Part shown: positions 11,224-22,538 of the stretch, piece by piece
Layout of the letters: each line of letters begins with the position of its first letter
How positions within the stretch are numbered: the stretch's first letter is position 1
Assembly (NCBI GenBank): GCA_036365515.1
Contig: CM070875.1
Coordinates: 96,076,128-96,140,127 of the forward strand
DNA from: Torymus aiolomorphi
Lineage: Eukaryota > Arthropoda > Insecta > Hymenoptera > Torymidae
DNA length: 64,000 nucleotides
Reading direction: 5' to 3'
Made by a program: the position numbers and the translations under genes
The notes under the pieces: generated by a model
Seen by the model: the letters and a program-made list of their open reading frames with translations, nothing else
Database searches by the model: none
Told to the model about the DNA's origin: nothing

Positions 11224-12636
11224 TTGACTTATGAACTATCGGCTCATGAAAAAAAAATAATAATTGATAAACACAAACAGTTATTTCAAGAACATAAAAA
11301 TCAATTAAATAATGAACAAAATGATATTTTCAATTTCATAATACAAACTAATGATCGTATGATTTTTATTGATGGTCCCGGAGGTACTGGGAAAACATTT
11401 CTTTACAAAACATTAATTCATTATTATTTAGGAGAAGGACAAAAAGTTGTTTCTATGGCATGGACTGGAATTACTTCTATACTATTTCCGGAAGGAATGA
11501 CAAGTCACAGAACTTTTAAATTGCCATTAGATTTATCAAATATTGAAACAACATTTTTGAAATTAGATTCAGATAAAAGAAGGTTACGTGAATGTGATGT
11601 ACTCATTTGGGATGAAGCATCAATGATTCCTAAAAAAGCATTAGAAGTTGTTGATAAAACTTTAAGAGATTGTTGCCAAGTCGATTCAATACCTTTTGCT
11701 GGAAAATTATTAATTTTAGGAGGAGATTTCAGACAAATTTTGCCAGTATTGAAAAATGGATGTAGAATCACTATAATTAATGAATCTATCAAACGTTCTA
11801 ATTTGTGGCCAAAATTTAAAATATTAAAATTAACTAAAAATATGAGATCCAATAAAATAAAATTTTCAAAATTCTTGTTAGAAATCGGTGACGGACAAGT
11901 ATCGTCTTTATCAATATCTGAAAAATGGAAAGTCGACAATATATGTGAACAAATTTATGCTTCCACTATAACTGACAAGGAAGATTTATCAGATAGGGCA
12001 ATTTTATCTGGTCATAATCAAGATATTTATCACTTGAATAATGAAGTACTTAAAAGAATAGATTCAACAGAGAAAATTTATTATAGTATTGATTATGCTA
12101 AACCAAAAGGAGTAGATCAAAGTGATGAAGATGTTCAATTAAATTATTCAATAGAATATTTAAATTCTTTAAAATTTCCAGGGCTACCATTTCATAAATT
12201 AGTATTAAAACCCAATGCCATTGTTATGCTCACAAGGAACATTAGTATTAACGATGGATTGTGTAATGGTACAAGATTAAAAATTTTAGAATTGCACAAG
12301 TACAATATAAAAGTCATGATAGTAATTGGTTACAACAAAGGACAAATAGCTTACATACCTAAAATAACTTTAAATTCAGGAGAATCATCGTCTTTACCTT
12401 TTATATTATATCGAAAACAATTTTCTGTCGTCTTAGTCTTCGCGATAACTATTAACAAGTCACAAGGTCCAAGCTTCAATAAACTTGGAATATATTTTAG
12501 GCGACCTTTATTCTCTCATGGCCAATTATATGTAGCTTTGTCAAGATGTACAAACCCAGAAAATTTATTTATTGAAAATGATTCGAATCATTCTGATGAA
12601 ATTGAAAATATAGTATGGAAGGAGATTTTTGAATGA
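11224..12636 (+). CDS. PIF1-family DNA helicase segment of Helitron
   Basis: 470 codons forming a superfamily 1B helicase. Walker A is GPGGTGKTF at residues 51-59, Walker B LIWDEASM at about 129-136, motif III GGDFRQILPV at about 171-180, and the C-terminal block TINKSQGPSF plus YVALSRCTNPENLF. It unwinds DNA during rolling-circle transposition. It is in the same frame as the upstream linker, separated only by the stop at 11,206-11,208. The chosen start (non-ATG context) is only the first codon after the stop, since the protein is the C-terminal half of Rep-Hel. It ends naturally at 12,636. Confidence 0.92.
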   Translation: MTYELSAHEKKIIIDKHKQLFQEHKNQLNNEQNDIFNFIIQTNDRMIFIDGPGGTGKTFLYKTLIHYYLGEGQKVVSMAWTGITSILFPEGMTSHRTFKLPLDLSNIETTFLKLDSDKRRLRECDVLIWDEASMIPKKALEVVDKTLRDCCQVDSIPFAGKLLILGGDFRQILPVLKNGCRITIINESIKRSNLWPKFKILKLTKNMRSNKIKFSKFLLEIGDGQVSSLSISEKWKVDNICEQIYASTITDKEDLSDRAILSGHNQDIYHLNNEVLKRIDSTEKIYYSIDYAKPKGVDQSDEDVQLNYSIEYLNSLKFPGLPFHKLVLKPNAIVMLTRNISINDGLCNGTRLKILELHKYNIKVMIVIGYNKGQIAYIPKITLNSGESSSLPFILYRKQFSVVLVFAITINKSQGPSFNKLGIYFRRPLFSHGQLYVALSRCTNPENLFIENDSNHSDEIENIVWKEIFE

Positions 12637-13081
12637 TGTATAAAGATTATTTTGAAATATAAAATGAAGAGCTTTAAACTATAAACGAAGACACCAATTC
12701 GCAAGACGAGTTAGCCACGGCTACCAACATCAACTGCTTTTTTGCATAAACGACATCAATTGCTTTTTTGCGTATACTACAACCATTCAATATCTGTGAA
12801 ACATTCCGACAACTAAGGCACGGCCGACAAAAATAACTTTTCAGTTAATTGTTGTCATGTAACTATACTACTACCACTATTCGTTTATGTATAAGTGAAT
12901 AAGTTCTATCATTGACAGAACTATAAATTAAAAGAAGCGAACAATTATTAAAATTTTAATCATTTTTAATTTCTTCTTTTTAAAACACTATGTTATACAA
13001 TTTCAATATGAAAATGAATATTAGAACTCCATTAATACATATAAAACACATATAAAATTAATATCATTTACAGATACCAAA
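12637..13081. other. Intergenic spacer between helicase and RPA-like gene
   Basis: No ORF. Contains a short repeated phrase (CATCAACTGCTTTTTTGC and CATCAATTGCTTTTTTGC). Probably includes the polyprotein 3' UTR and the RPA-like gene promoter. Confidence 0.5.
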
Positions 13082-14163
13082 ATGTCGAAACGCCCAAAAT
13101 CAAATAATACTAATGAAACACCAGGAAAAAAAAATCAAAAATTTCATTTACGTACACACCATCTGATTTTTTGAAAAATAAAATTCATATTGGCGACAAA
13201 AATGTGTAAATTATTTTATTCTATTCTTAAAAAATTAATAAATTTAATATACTTTAAAAAAATATTTATTAAATTTATATATTTTAAAAGTATGGTTATT
13301 GGATATATTGAAGCAGTAGAAAATCCCCGTACGATAATTTCTAAGGCTACTGGAAAATCATACGACATATTTAAATTTATTTTAAATAATAATGACGGAT
13401 GCAAAATTCAATGTAATATATGGAATAAGGATATCGAAATATTTGAAGATAAAATCAACTATAATGAGGTCATTTTAATATAATTTCATAAAAATAATAT
13501 AACAACTATTATTAATTAAAATTATTTCTAGATCGTTCTATTACAAACAGTAGTTGCCAAAGAAAGTTCTAATTTTAATAGCGGCAATATGCAATATGAA
13601 TTCCACTTAAAAAATTATTCCAAAATTACTACGATAGCTAATCGCGATGTATCGGAAGACATTACATCCTTAACAATTAAAACTTTTGAAGAAGTGAAAC
13701 AATCAAATGGACTTATTAGTAATATTTATTACATATGTATATATATTAGAAATAAATTAAGAATTCAACATGTTTAATTAAAATTTCAAAAACTGAAGGA
13801 TATTTAATGAGTGAATTTGCTATTTCGAATACAAATTTAAGTAAATTACTTGGTGCTATCACAGATAAAACCCATAAATTAGAAATAGTTGTTATAAATG
13901 GTACTGGAGAACGAGACAAATTTACAGAAGGATCCAAATTGAGAATAACAGGGGGAATATATATAGCAGGTAAAAAACGTTTCAATTAATATCTTACATT
14001 ATAGTAAACATTCATGGTGCAATTAATATATATTTATTATTTTACAGAAAACGGACACATCTATTTAGAAATTTAAAATTTAACCTATATTGAAATACTA
14101 AATGAAGAAAAATTATCGATGGCTGAATTAATATTGGGAGGAGAGATTTTGAAACGGGACTGA
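13082..14163 (+). CDS. Five-exon RPA-like OB-fold protein in Helitron
   Basis: Exons at 13,082-13,205, 13,291-13,468, 13,532-13,718, 13,799-13,969 and 14,048-14,163. Introns are 85, 63, 80 and 78 bp, each GT..AG, and the joins keep one frame. The product resembles the large subunit of replication protein A: exon 2 carries GYIEAVENPRTI and a CNIWNKDIE strand like OB-fold domains, exon 3 has NSGNMQYEFHL, and exon 4 carries a second OB-like segment. RPA-like genes occur in plant and some animal Helitrons, where they bind single-stranded DNA. Lesions: an apparent 1-nt shift in the A-run of exon 1 (about 13,127-13,135) and a TAA at 14,074-14,076, after which the frame continues to TGA at 14,161-14,163. 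The family call is from motif resemblance only; the exon structure is my reconstruction. Confidence 0.65.
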
Positions 14164-14563
14164 GAATAGCTAAACGAAAAAGGACGCCGGTTCAAATAAA
14201 ATAAAGCTAAGTACTTCGTTATAATTAATTAAATTGGATTTATTAAATAACCTAAATTTTTATTACAGATTTTAAGTTACTACACAATCATACTTTTTAT
14301 GATTCGTTATCAAATTAATTTAAGTAGTCTATACATATAGTCTTTCCCGAAATACATCATTTCATTATGACAAAATCATTATTCGAAAATCGACAAAAAA
14401 AATTTATTTTGAAATTCATATGAAGTGTTTTTTTAAAATAAACATGAAAATAAGATTATTTGGGAATTTGATAAATAAAATAGGATTACTTCATGGGTAT
14501 TCTCAAATGACGATTTTCACAAATTTTTCTACAATTTTTTTTAATACAAGATCTCGAATAAAG
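14164..14563. other. AT-rich Helitron 3' region, no gene
   Basis: No ORF or repeat recognised. Lies between the RPA-like gene and copy B of the 842-bp repeat. Confidence 0.5.
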
Positions 14564-15408
14564 TATTGTTCATGTAAAATACTGAATAAAAATATTTAGA
14601 AAAATATATTGAATGATGCAAAAATTATATTCGTCGATTATGAGGAAAAAGGATATTATACAACGGAAAAATATTCAGCATTAAGTAATATTATCTTTTC
14701 CAAATATTATTATTCAGTATTTTGCGTAAGTAATACTTAATTTGAGATATTTCGTTAAAAAAATTTCATTGTAGAATTTTTCCAAGAAAACATTCATATA
14801 AGTATACACTTAAAAAAGCCCCAATCTGTAAATCGAATGTCCACATAACCCTATTTTTATGTTTAAAATACGCTTCCTTCATTAGAATTCTGAAATAATA
14901 ATTTTTATTCCGTTGCCTTTCAAATTACACGCAAATTGCACATTAAGAAGGAAGTTAACTAATCTGTACGTTAAGAAAGAAGTTAATTTAACTGCTCGGA
15001 AAAAGAAAAGTAACATTAATTGAAAAATAAAAAAAAAGGTCATTTTTCTTTGTTACCCTCTCTTTTTTGCCGTGCAAACAAGTCGACCCCTTTTTTAACA
15101 AACAGTCAAGTTGACTCCTTTCTCCACGTGTAGCAAAATTAACCTCCATTGTACCTAGCATTATTTATTTCAATTATTTTCAAATTTATTTTATAGGCAA
15201 TTAGGTCTTACTAAATGAATCGTATTCCCAATTTAGTTATTTTATATGATTTCTATTCCTTTATATAATTCTTAAATTCATAGTATTCAGTAGAGAAGTA
15301 GTTTTATAGGTTAGTAGACGAAATTTACGTATTCCCGATTTACTTATTTTGCCATCCATTTATATATAGATTCTCAAAATTCGAAGTGTTTAATAGAGGA
15401 TTAGGCCT
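14564..15408 (+). repeat. 842-bp direct repeat, copy B (845 bp)
   Basis: Partner of 1,853-2,694, same orientation, with only scattered substitutions and indels. The flanks differ completely on both sides, so the repeat boundaries are sharp. Confidence 0.9.
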
Positions 15409-15828
15409 TTCTGTAATAAATTTTTTTTTAATAATTTATAATTAAATCTAATTACAGCATAAATTAAAATTTATTACAGGATGGGATACCTCTACAAAAA
15501 AAATGCGCCTATCAATCTACCTCATGGGTGGTGTGGAAAAGATAGAAAACAATATTAAAATGTTAGCACTTTTGAAAATTATATATAGATATATAAGAAT
15601 AAGAAATAAAGTTTAGTAATAAGTTTCTTTAAAATAATATACAGTAACATTTTACTTTTCACTAATGCGACTTCTCATATAAAATAACTTTTATTTTTTT
15701 ATAATATAACTTTTTTAATAATCAGTGTTTAATTGGGGATTATGACTTTTGAAGATAAGATATAGATATATAAGAATAAGAAATTAGGTTTAGTGATAAG
15801 TTTCTTTAACTTTCTATAAAGTAAAATT
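15409..15828. other. AT-rich tract with internal duplication
   Basis: Segments at about 15,580-15,640 and 15,760-15,820 are similar (ATATAGATATATAAGAATAA, then a GATAAGTTTCTTTAA-like stretch). A short possible exon-like piece follows an ATTACAG at about 15,473-15,479, but no frame connects it to a known gene. Confidence 0.45.
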
Positions 15829-15886
15829 GGGGGGGGGGGGGGGGGGGTTGGCGCGCGAAGCGCGCAGGGGGGCGAAGCCCCCCTAG
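15829..15886 (+). mobile_element. Helitron 3' terminus (G-run, hairpin, CTAG)
   Basis: A 19-G run (15,829-15,847), then GCGCGCGAAGCGCGC, then a 7-bp stem (15,867-15,883) closed by a GAA loop, then CTAG at 15,883-15,886. It is homologous to the ends at 594 and 33,483, but there the GCGCGC palindrome is replaced by GCGAGC direct repeats. It is the most likely 3' end of the Helitron carrying the Rep-Hel and RPA genes. Confidence 0.65.
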
Positions 15887-15892
15887 TATTAT

Positions 15893-16470
<578 letters not shown>

Positions 16471-16486
16471 AGATGTATTATATATA

Positions 16487-17687
16487 CAGGGTGTGTCAAA
16501 AGTTCCGGGACGGCCAGTTATCTCAGCGGGAATGCATTTTCGGAAAAAATGTTTCATACAAAAGATGTAGGATTTTTCCCTGGCTATCTGATGGTGACCT
16601 TGAATTTGACCTTGGGCTTGACCTTCAAGGTCATTTGAAGGTCAAGTCGAATTTTTTAAATGGGAACCCTCCTTTTTTATTGCGCAAACCGAAAGAGGGA
16701 AAAATTCTCTTTCCAACGATATAAGACACATACGCGGTCAAATGTGATCTAGAGGTCGTTTCAAGGTCAAGTCGGTAAAATGAGGTCAAATTGATCTTGG
16801 GCAGTCCAAAGCATGGAAACTAAGGGCGTTGGGAAAAAACTTTCCATACGAAAGTTTCCGCAAATCGAATGGAGCATCTGATGGTGGCCATGAATTTGAC
16901 CTTGGGCTTGACTTTCAAGGTCATTTAAAGGTCAAGTCGAATTTTTTGAATGGGAACCCTCTTTTTGTTGCAGAAATGCGGGAAAACTTACCTTTCCAGA
17001 GGTGTAAGATACATACGGGGTTAAAAGTGAGCCGAATGTCATTTGAAGGTCAACGTTCTTATACTCCGATCATCTGGACACCCCATCGAATTTCGTGTAT
17101 CAGGGCGTTAAAAAACATTTTTTGTGCAAACGTTTCTGGATCAAAACCCAGACCTGGGACCTGGCTAATCACCGCTGACCTTGGAACGACCTTGGGTCGA
17201 CCCAACGGGGCAAACCGACCCCAGATACGGGTTCAGCGACCCCGAAAACCCATGGGTCCGTGGTTTCAAGCACCTTCTGCAATTCCTTCTGGTTTGACCT
17301 TGGAACGACCTTGGGTCGACCCAACGGGGCAATCCGACCCCAGATACGGGTTCAGCGACCCCGAAAACCCATGGGTCCGTGGTTTTAAGCACCTTCTGCA
17401 ATTCCTTCTAGTTTAACCTTGGAACGACCTTGGGTCGATCCAGCGGGGCAAACCGACCCCAGATACGGGTTCAGCGACCCCGAAAACCCATGGGTCCGTG
17501 GCCCGCATTTCTCCACCAAAAGAGGGTTCCCATTCAAAAAATTCGACTTGACATTCAAATGACCTTGAAGGTCAAGCCCAAGGTCAAATTCAAGGTCACC
17601 ATCAGATAGCCAGGGAAAATCCTACATCTTTTGTATGAAACATTTTTTCCGAAAATGCATTCCCGCTGAGATAACTGGCCGTCCCTG
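16487..17687. mobile_element. 1.2-kb TIR element starting CAGGG, flanked by TA
   Basis: The left end, from 16,487, and the right end, to 17,687, are inverted repeats over roughly 180 bp (CGGCCAGTTATCTCAGCGGG and its complement). The left end has an extra about 18 bp near the tip. TATA flanks both sides, consistent with a TA target duplication. The TIRs hold many TGACCTT/AAGGTCA motifs. Internal DNA is the 119-bp tandem repeat; the open frames here show no transposase. Probably a non-autonomous DNA transposon; the superfamily is not assigned. Confidence 0.75.
17176..17501 (+). repeat. 119-bp tandem repeat, about 2.7 copies
   Basis: Units begin TGACCTTGGAACGACCTTGG at 17,176, 17,295 and 17,414 (119-bp spacing). 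They are nearly identical and GC-rich, and lie inside the CAGGG TIR element. Confidence 0.92.
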
Positions 17688-18503
17688 TATATGGGACGTT
17701 CCAATACTTTTTTAAAAAAAGTGTGCGGGGGGATCATTGGATTTTGCTGCTTTTTAAATATCTTAAAGTACTTCTCCAAAAAGTAAGCTCTGTAAAATTT
17801 CAACTCTCTAAATGTCTTAGAAGTCGAAATTTGGCCATACAAATGACGAAATTGGGCTATTTTTTAGCTATTTCATGTCAATTTTCAAAGTTGTGCCAAA
17901 TCTCGAGTTTTCAACATTTTCATGCAAACAAAAAAAGTTTTTTTTTGTCTTTCAATCATCTTTCAATTACCGCGAATGAAAAGTTAATTACGCAATTGAA
18001 CTCCCACATAAACTCAAACTGGAAAACTTTTTTTTCATTTTTGCTCATTTTCAAAGCTACCTAGCATTCTCAATTTTCAACATTTTTTAGCGTTCAAAAA
18101 AAGATTTTTTTCTTCTTGAAAAGATAAAAAAACTCTTTTATGATTTTTAAAAATATCGAGAATTGACGAAGAAGCGTTGTGTCAAACTTCGCTATTTTTG
18201 CAAAAATTGTTTTTTTTACTGTTTTCAAATGGCTGTAAAAAAAACTCGCTACCGTTTTTCAGCTGAAATTTGGCAGAGATATTCTTGAAAACCTGTACAA
18301 AAAGGTGTATCTATTTTTGATACTAATATTATAGTGCGGAGAAAATCTATGAGCAATCGAAATTTCTTGTTTTTCATTTTTTTACTCTATTTCGAGAGTA
18401 TGTGATGTTATACTCCAGCTCCTTTTTTACATTGTCTTATATGACATTAGACTTTTATGATAATAAATATTCATAGACCAAGTAGGAATCTGATGATCTT
18501 ACT
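17688..18503. other. Non-coding tract, no feature recognised
   Basis: T-rich and A-rich homopolymer-studded sequence. Open frames are short and low complexity, with no family resemblance. Confidence 0.45.
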
Positions 18504-18620
18504 GTCCAGGATGGTAGTGATACAACAAATATTGGTTTCCCACGTTCTCAACTTTTCAAGGAACTCAATAAGCAAGTTCGAACGTTGACAGTCAATACCT
18601 GTATCATTTCCATCTTGGAC
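18504..18620 (+). other. 117-nt imperfect hairpin, pre-miRNA-like
   Basis: The outer stem pairs 18,504-18,524 with 18,600-18,620: 20 of 21 positions pair if G-U wobbles are allowed. After a small asymmetric bulge, a second stem (about 18,529-18,553 with about 18,575-18,598) pairs with several mismatches. The terminal loop is about 20 nt. The shape fits a microRNA precursor, but a degenerate short MITE could look the same, and no known miRNA seed is recognised. Strand is undetermined. Confidence 0.5.
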
Positions 18621-19261
18621 ACACACTGAACAGCAATACCATCTTTTCATATCTGAAGTTACAATCGTTTAAAGATTTGTTCGTAACATTTAAGTAGACG
18701 TTATGCGGCTTTAAGAGAAGTTTCAAACTTTTAGTTGAACAGTAAAAGCAAATTCAATGAAAATATCTTAAGATAATGTTTATTATATATTGTTAGAGTT
18801 AATGGAATGATTATCTACAATATCCCTAGTTAAAATTCTCGGATATGTTTGTAGAAGTTCGAGACGATGCAATACGAAAAATGGAAAGGTTCGAAAACAA
18901 ATTTATTGCTCGAAGATTTTTAAACGATTTCAAAAGGCTAGAAATAAAATCCTTTTTTGAAATGTTTTACCAAACTTTGAGAGATTTTCGTACCGCATCT
19001 TTTCGAAACTTTCTGAAACTATGTATATAAGCATTTTAATCAGGGACCTGTACCAAAAATATTAAATAGTAAATTACAGGATAACGCGTATCGATTTACT
19101 CACCTCATTTCTACGAGTAAATATTATAATATTTAAAATTAATCATTAAATATTTTTTAATATAGATTTTATTTAATGTATTGCTTACGCTAACATAATA
19201 ATATATAAATTAAAGTAATATTTTGATTTTGAATTTCTTTATTGATTTAAATAAAAACAAG
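18621..19261. other. AT-rich, no gene recognised
   Basis: One short open frame (18,845-19,030) without recognisable features. Includes the 3' flank of the minus-strand gene. Confidence 0.45.
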
Positions 19262-22200
19262 TTAAAGTATTGTAACTGTTTTTGAATCATCATCAAATGA
19301 ATCTTCTTTAATTATCATAGTTTTTGTATCAAGTGGTATAAAACAGCGATGATCCCGGGTATTTTTTATAGTCTTAACAGATTGAAATCGACGTTGAAGT
19401 TTACGTTCTCTATTTAGTACATCTTTCTCATTGACAAAGAAAAATCTGAAAATTTTTTTATTTTATCAATGCTTAATATTAGTTTTTCATAATTTACAAT
19501 AATATAATATAAATATTAAATGCTTACTGTATGCCCGAAATATTTCGATGACAATATTCAAACATTCGCTCAGGCGTGAGTATCTGATTCTCAGTTGGTT
19601 GCTGCAAAGAAAATTTTCTCGTCTTTCGTTTTGTTGTTGCTCCGATACCATCGCAAGCATTTTTCCCATGACTAGTTGCAAAAAAATTATGCGATATAAC
19701 TTTAATACCAAAATCGTTTTCATGAAAACAAAGATTTATAAAATGATTCCTGAAAATAATATTGTCTTTTTTATTTAAAAAATATTAACTTTTATTTACT
19801 CACAAACAACGAAATAATAAAACATAAGATATATTTCAGTACTGTAAAAGTTAAAAGTTCTAAAGACTTGCTCATAAACATTAAAAGTTAATCAATTTCA
19901 ATCTGTTAAAATCTGTAGAAAATTATAAAATTCAATAATTTTCATAGATGTCTTATGAAAATGTTAAGATAAATATTAAAGTAGAATCCTTATGGATGAA
20001 ATAATATTTTCCGAATATTATAATAGAAGGTCGGTTATCTAATAAAATAATCAAAAAATAATTATTAGTTCTTACTTATTTTTGTATTGAGTAGGAGGCC
20101 CGTCTGTAAAATAAATAACTTTTTTAATCCATTGATAGTCTTGTTTTACCTTGTTTAGAAATACTTCTTGAAAAATGTTTACAGTATAGGCAGTTTTCTA
20201 GGAACAGTTTGAAATAACACAAAAACTGCTCACATTAAGTTCATTGGTTTCTGAATTTTTATAATACATGCCAATGGGATGTACAGTTGCAGATGTGTTG
20301 TTAAAATAAAAACCTTGTGTTGAATCTTGACAGATAAATGCATATTTTTCAGCAAAATCCATAAGGATTATTGCAGTATCATTGTCCAAGTTTTCTTTGC
20401 TATTGTGAAAAAATTTTTTTTGATTCTCACTAATTTAATGATGTTTAGTCAAGACCCACATATCTTCAACTAAATTGTCGATAAACTTGTCATAAGATGC
20501 ATTAAATCGTTCCAACCTAGTTTGATTACTCGACGATGATTCGCATCCTTCTACTCCAATATTGACACCTATCCAATTACTATAAACAATATTCTTATTT
20601 GCACTTGATTCAGTCAAAGCATGTAAAATTTGTCGTATATCAGACTTTTTTGGGCAGTCACTACACCTGTGCTTCATGCAATCCGAATTTGCGACTGAAC
20701 AGACACATCTTTCCATTATTCTTCTATAATCAAGTTTCTCATGCAGAGCATTTAACTTAAGTTTAAAATTCTGATGAATTTGACATACACATATTGTATG
20801 AGTACCTGGACTTCCTGCGATAACACATTCTCTTGGTCTAAGACTTGCAAACAGGGAAAAACCACAAACAACACCAAAATTATTTTCATTCTTGTCTTTC
20901 CAATCATTATACAGATCCTTCAGATCATAAAGTAATATTCGTTTTTGACGGGCAACAGACTCAGACCCGGGAACTTTTCCATTAAGCATTCTTTTATTCC
21001 ACTGCACATTCGACTATTACCATCATCGTAGTAAAAATTAATAATTGACATTCTTACATTTTGAGGCACATGTACATATTCTTTACGAACTCGTTCAGCA
21101 AGAACTCCTGTTTTTCAAAATTATTAATATTTAATAATGGAGTAATAAAACGTTTGAATTATCATTCGTCCGGAATGTCAAGCCCAATTAATATCTTTAA
21201 TTTCAACTTTACTTTATAATTATAAATAAATACTGTTACAATACTGTTATAATACTGTTGTAATATTTCACAACAGTTATCAACAAATGAAGAACATTAA
21301 ATACATACTCTGTCGTAAATTATAAATGTTAACAACAGTTAATAACTGTTAAAAATGACTTAAAACTGTTTATAAATGTTACAAAATGTAGGATTTTGGA
21401 CACATTTCCAAATAGTTTGTAGGAGTTCTAAACAGTTCAAATAATTTTGAATGGTATTCAAAATGATTTAATAATTTTTAATTAATTGAGCTATTGTTAA
21501 CTAATAATAATAATAATAATTAATTAATATTCGTAATTAATTAAACGAATGATATTTGAGAATTATTTTTATGAATGATATTTTGAATGATATTTAAGAA
21601 GAATTAATAATTTGTAATAAATTAAACTATTATTGACTAATTAACAATAGTAATAATTATGATTTAATAATTTATAATTAATTAAACTATTATTATAAGT
21701 GTTTGTAACTGTTTAAAACTATTTTAATAGTTGGCATTTCCTTTTTTTATTTCCCAGTGGATCAGTGCCTTCATATGCGAACACGTATATTGTTTGTAAA
21801 AAAACAGACTTTTTATTTCATTCGATCTTTTTATACGTTAAAAAACCTATCTTGACTTTTTCTCAATCTGCAGGCTTCACTGTACATATAGCGAGAACAC
21901 TTAAAATATTGGAAAGTAGTTTGAAATGTCCAGTGACTAGGTATTAAAGTCAACAAGCGAATTTTTTGATAGATTTTTACTTCATGATTATATTTTGATT
22001 GAAGATTTTCTATAAAAGAATGTAGTGATCTTGAATCTGTATGCATTTCAGTCAAATTTGGAGATGTTGGCTATTTAATACAATAAACTTTTGTGATTTG
22101 ATCAGCTACTTTATTCATAACCATTTGTAAAGAATCAGTAGCCTCTTTTATAAGTCCTTCAGTACTTTGCTTTTGCCTTTTCAACGGTGGTATACCTATA

Positions 22201-22538
22201 ATTGTAAACATTTCATTTAATCTCGCAACTTCTTGGCTGTTGCTTACAAATTCAGAACCGTTTGAATAAGTAGACTGCACAGGCGTTTCACTGCTGGAAA
22301 ATGCAAATGAAGCAGGTTCACTCATATTGCTTACAGCTTGAGCTGGTACAAAATCATTCAATATCTCGTTACTAGCTGCATTTTCTGAATTAGTTTCTGA
22401 GTTATGAATTGTTGAGAAACAAAATTGACAAACTTTGTACCCACAAATTGTCATGTTGATTAGAGAAGTTAATTTATCAGATGTACACTTATCGGTTAAA
22501 ATTAAATTATACTTTATTGGTAGCGAAAGTACGTTCAC
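19262..22538 (-). pseudogene. Multi-exon transposon-like gene (unnamed family), lightly decayed
   Basis: Exons on the minus strand: 22,538-21,857, 21,107-20,076, 19,749-19,528 and 19,445-19,262. Donors are GTCAAG, GTAAGA and GTAAGC; acceptors are AACAG, TTTCAG and TTTCAG; joins keep frame. Motifs include a CxxC pair (VCQFCFSTI), SLRPRECVIAGSPGTHTICVC with IHQNFKL, an acidic block ending QDSTQGFYFNN, TDGPPTQYKN and FFATSHGKNACDGIGATTKR. I recall this motif series from many predicted insect and cnidarian proteins of unnamed function, often multicopy; a transposase-like (RNase-H-fold) role is inference. Lesions: stops at about 22,071, 20,433 and 20,193 and a 1-nt shift near 20,975. The 750-bp intron 1 is AT-rich with ACTGTTATAA-like repeats. 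Few lesions suggest recent decay. Confidence 0.6.

Larger units (their letters stand above)
6677..15886 (+). mobile_element. Autonomous-type Helitron with OTU, Rep-helicase and RPA genes (inactivated)
   Basis: The coding order is OTU-OTU, coiled repeat, Rep (HUH), PIF1-family helicase, RPA-like protein, all on the plus strand. At 15,829-15,886 lies a Helitron-like 3' end: G-run, GCGCGC palindrome, 7-bp GC hairpin and CTAG. Rep plus Hel in one polypeptide defines the superfamily; OTU and RPA are known accessory genes in some Helitrons. The 5' end was not located (TC start not obvious), so the true element begins somewhere upstream of 6,677. The polyprotein carries frameshifts and stops, so this copy is not autonomous. 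Confidence 0.85.

Noticed and set aside
1853..15408. 842-bp direct repeats as LTRs of a giant retrotransposon
   Set aside because: No TG...CA ends, no primer-binding site or polypurine tract, and the enclosed genes are Helitron genes with no gag or pol.
15470..15560. Possible extra exon of the RPA-like gene after ATTACAG
   Set aside because: The gene already ends in frame at 14,163, the candidate lies beyond the inserted 842-bp repeat, and no motif supports it.
16829..17416. 195-codon open frame
   Set aside because: Lies across the TIR and the 119-bp tandem repeat of a non-coding element; no domain, and repeats explain the open frame.
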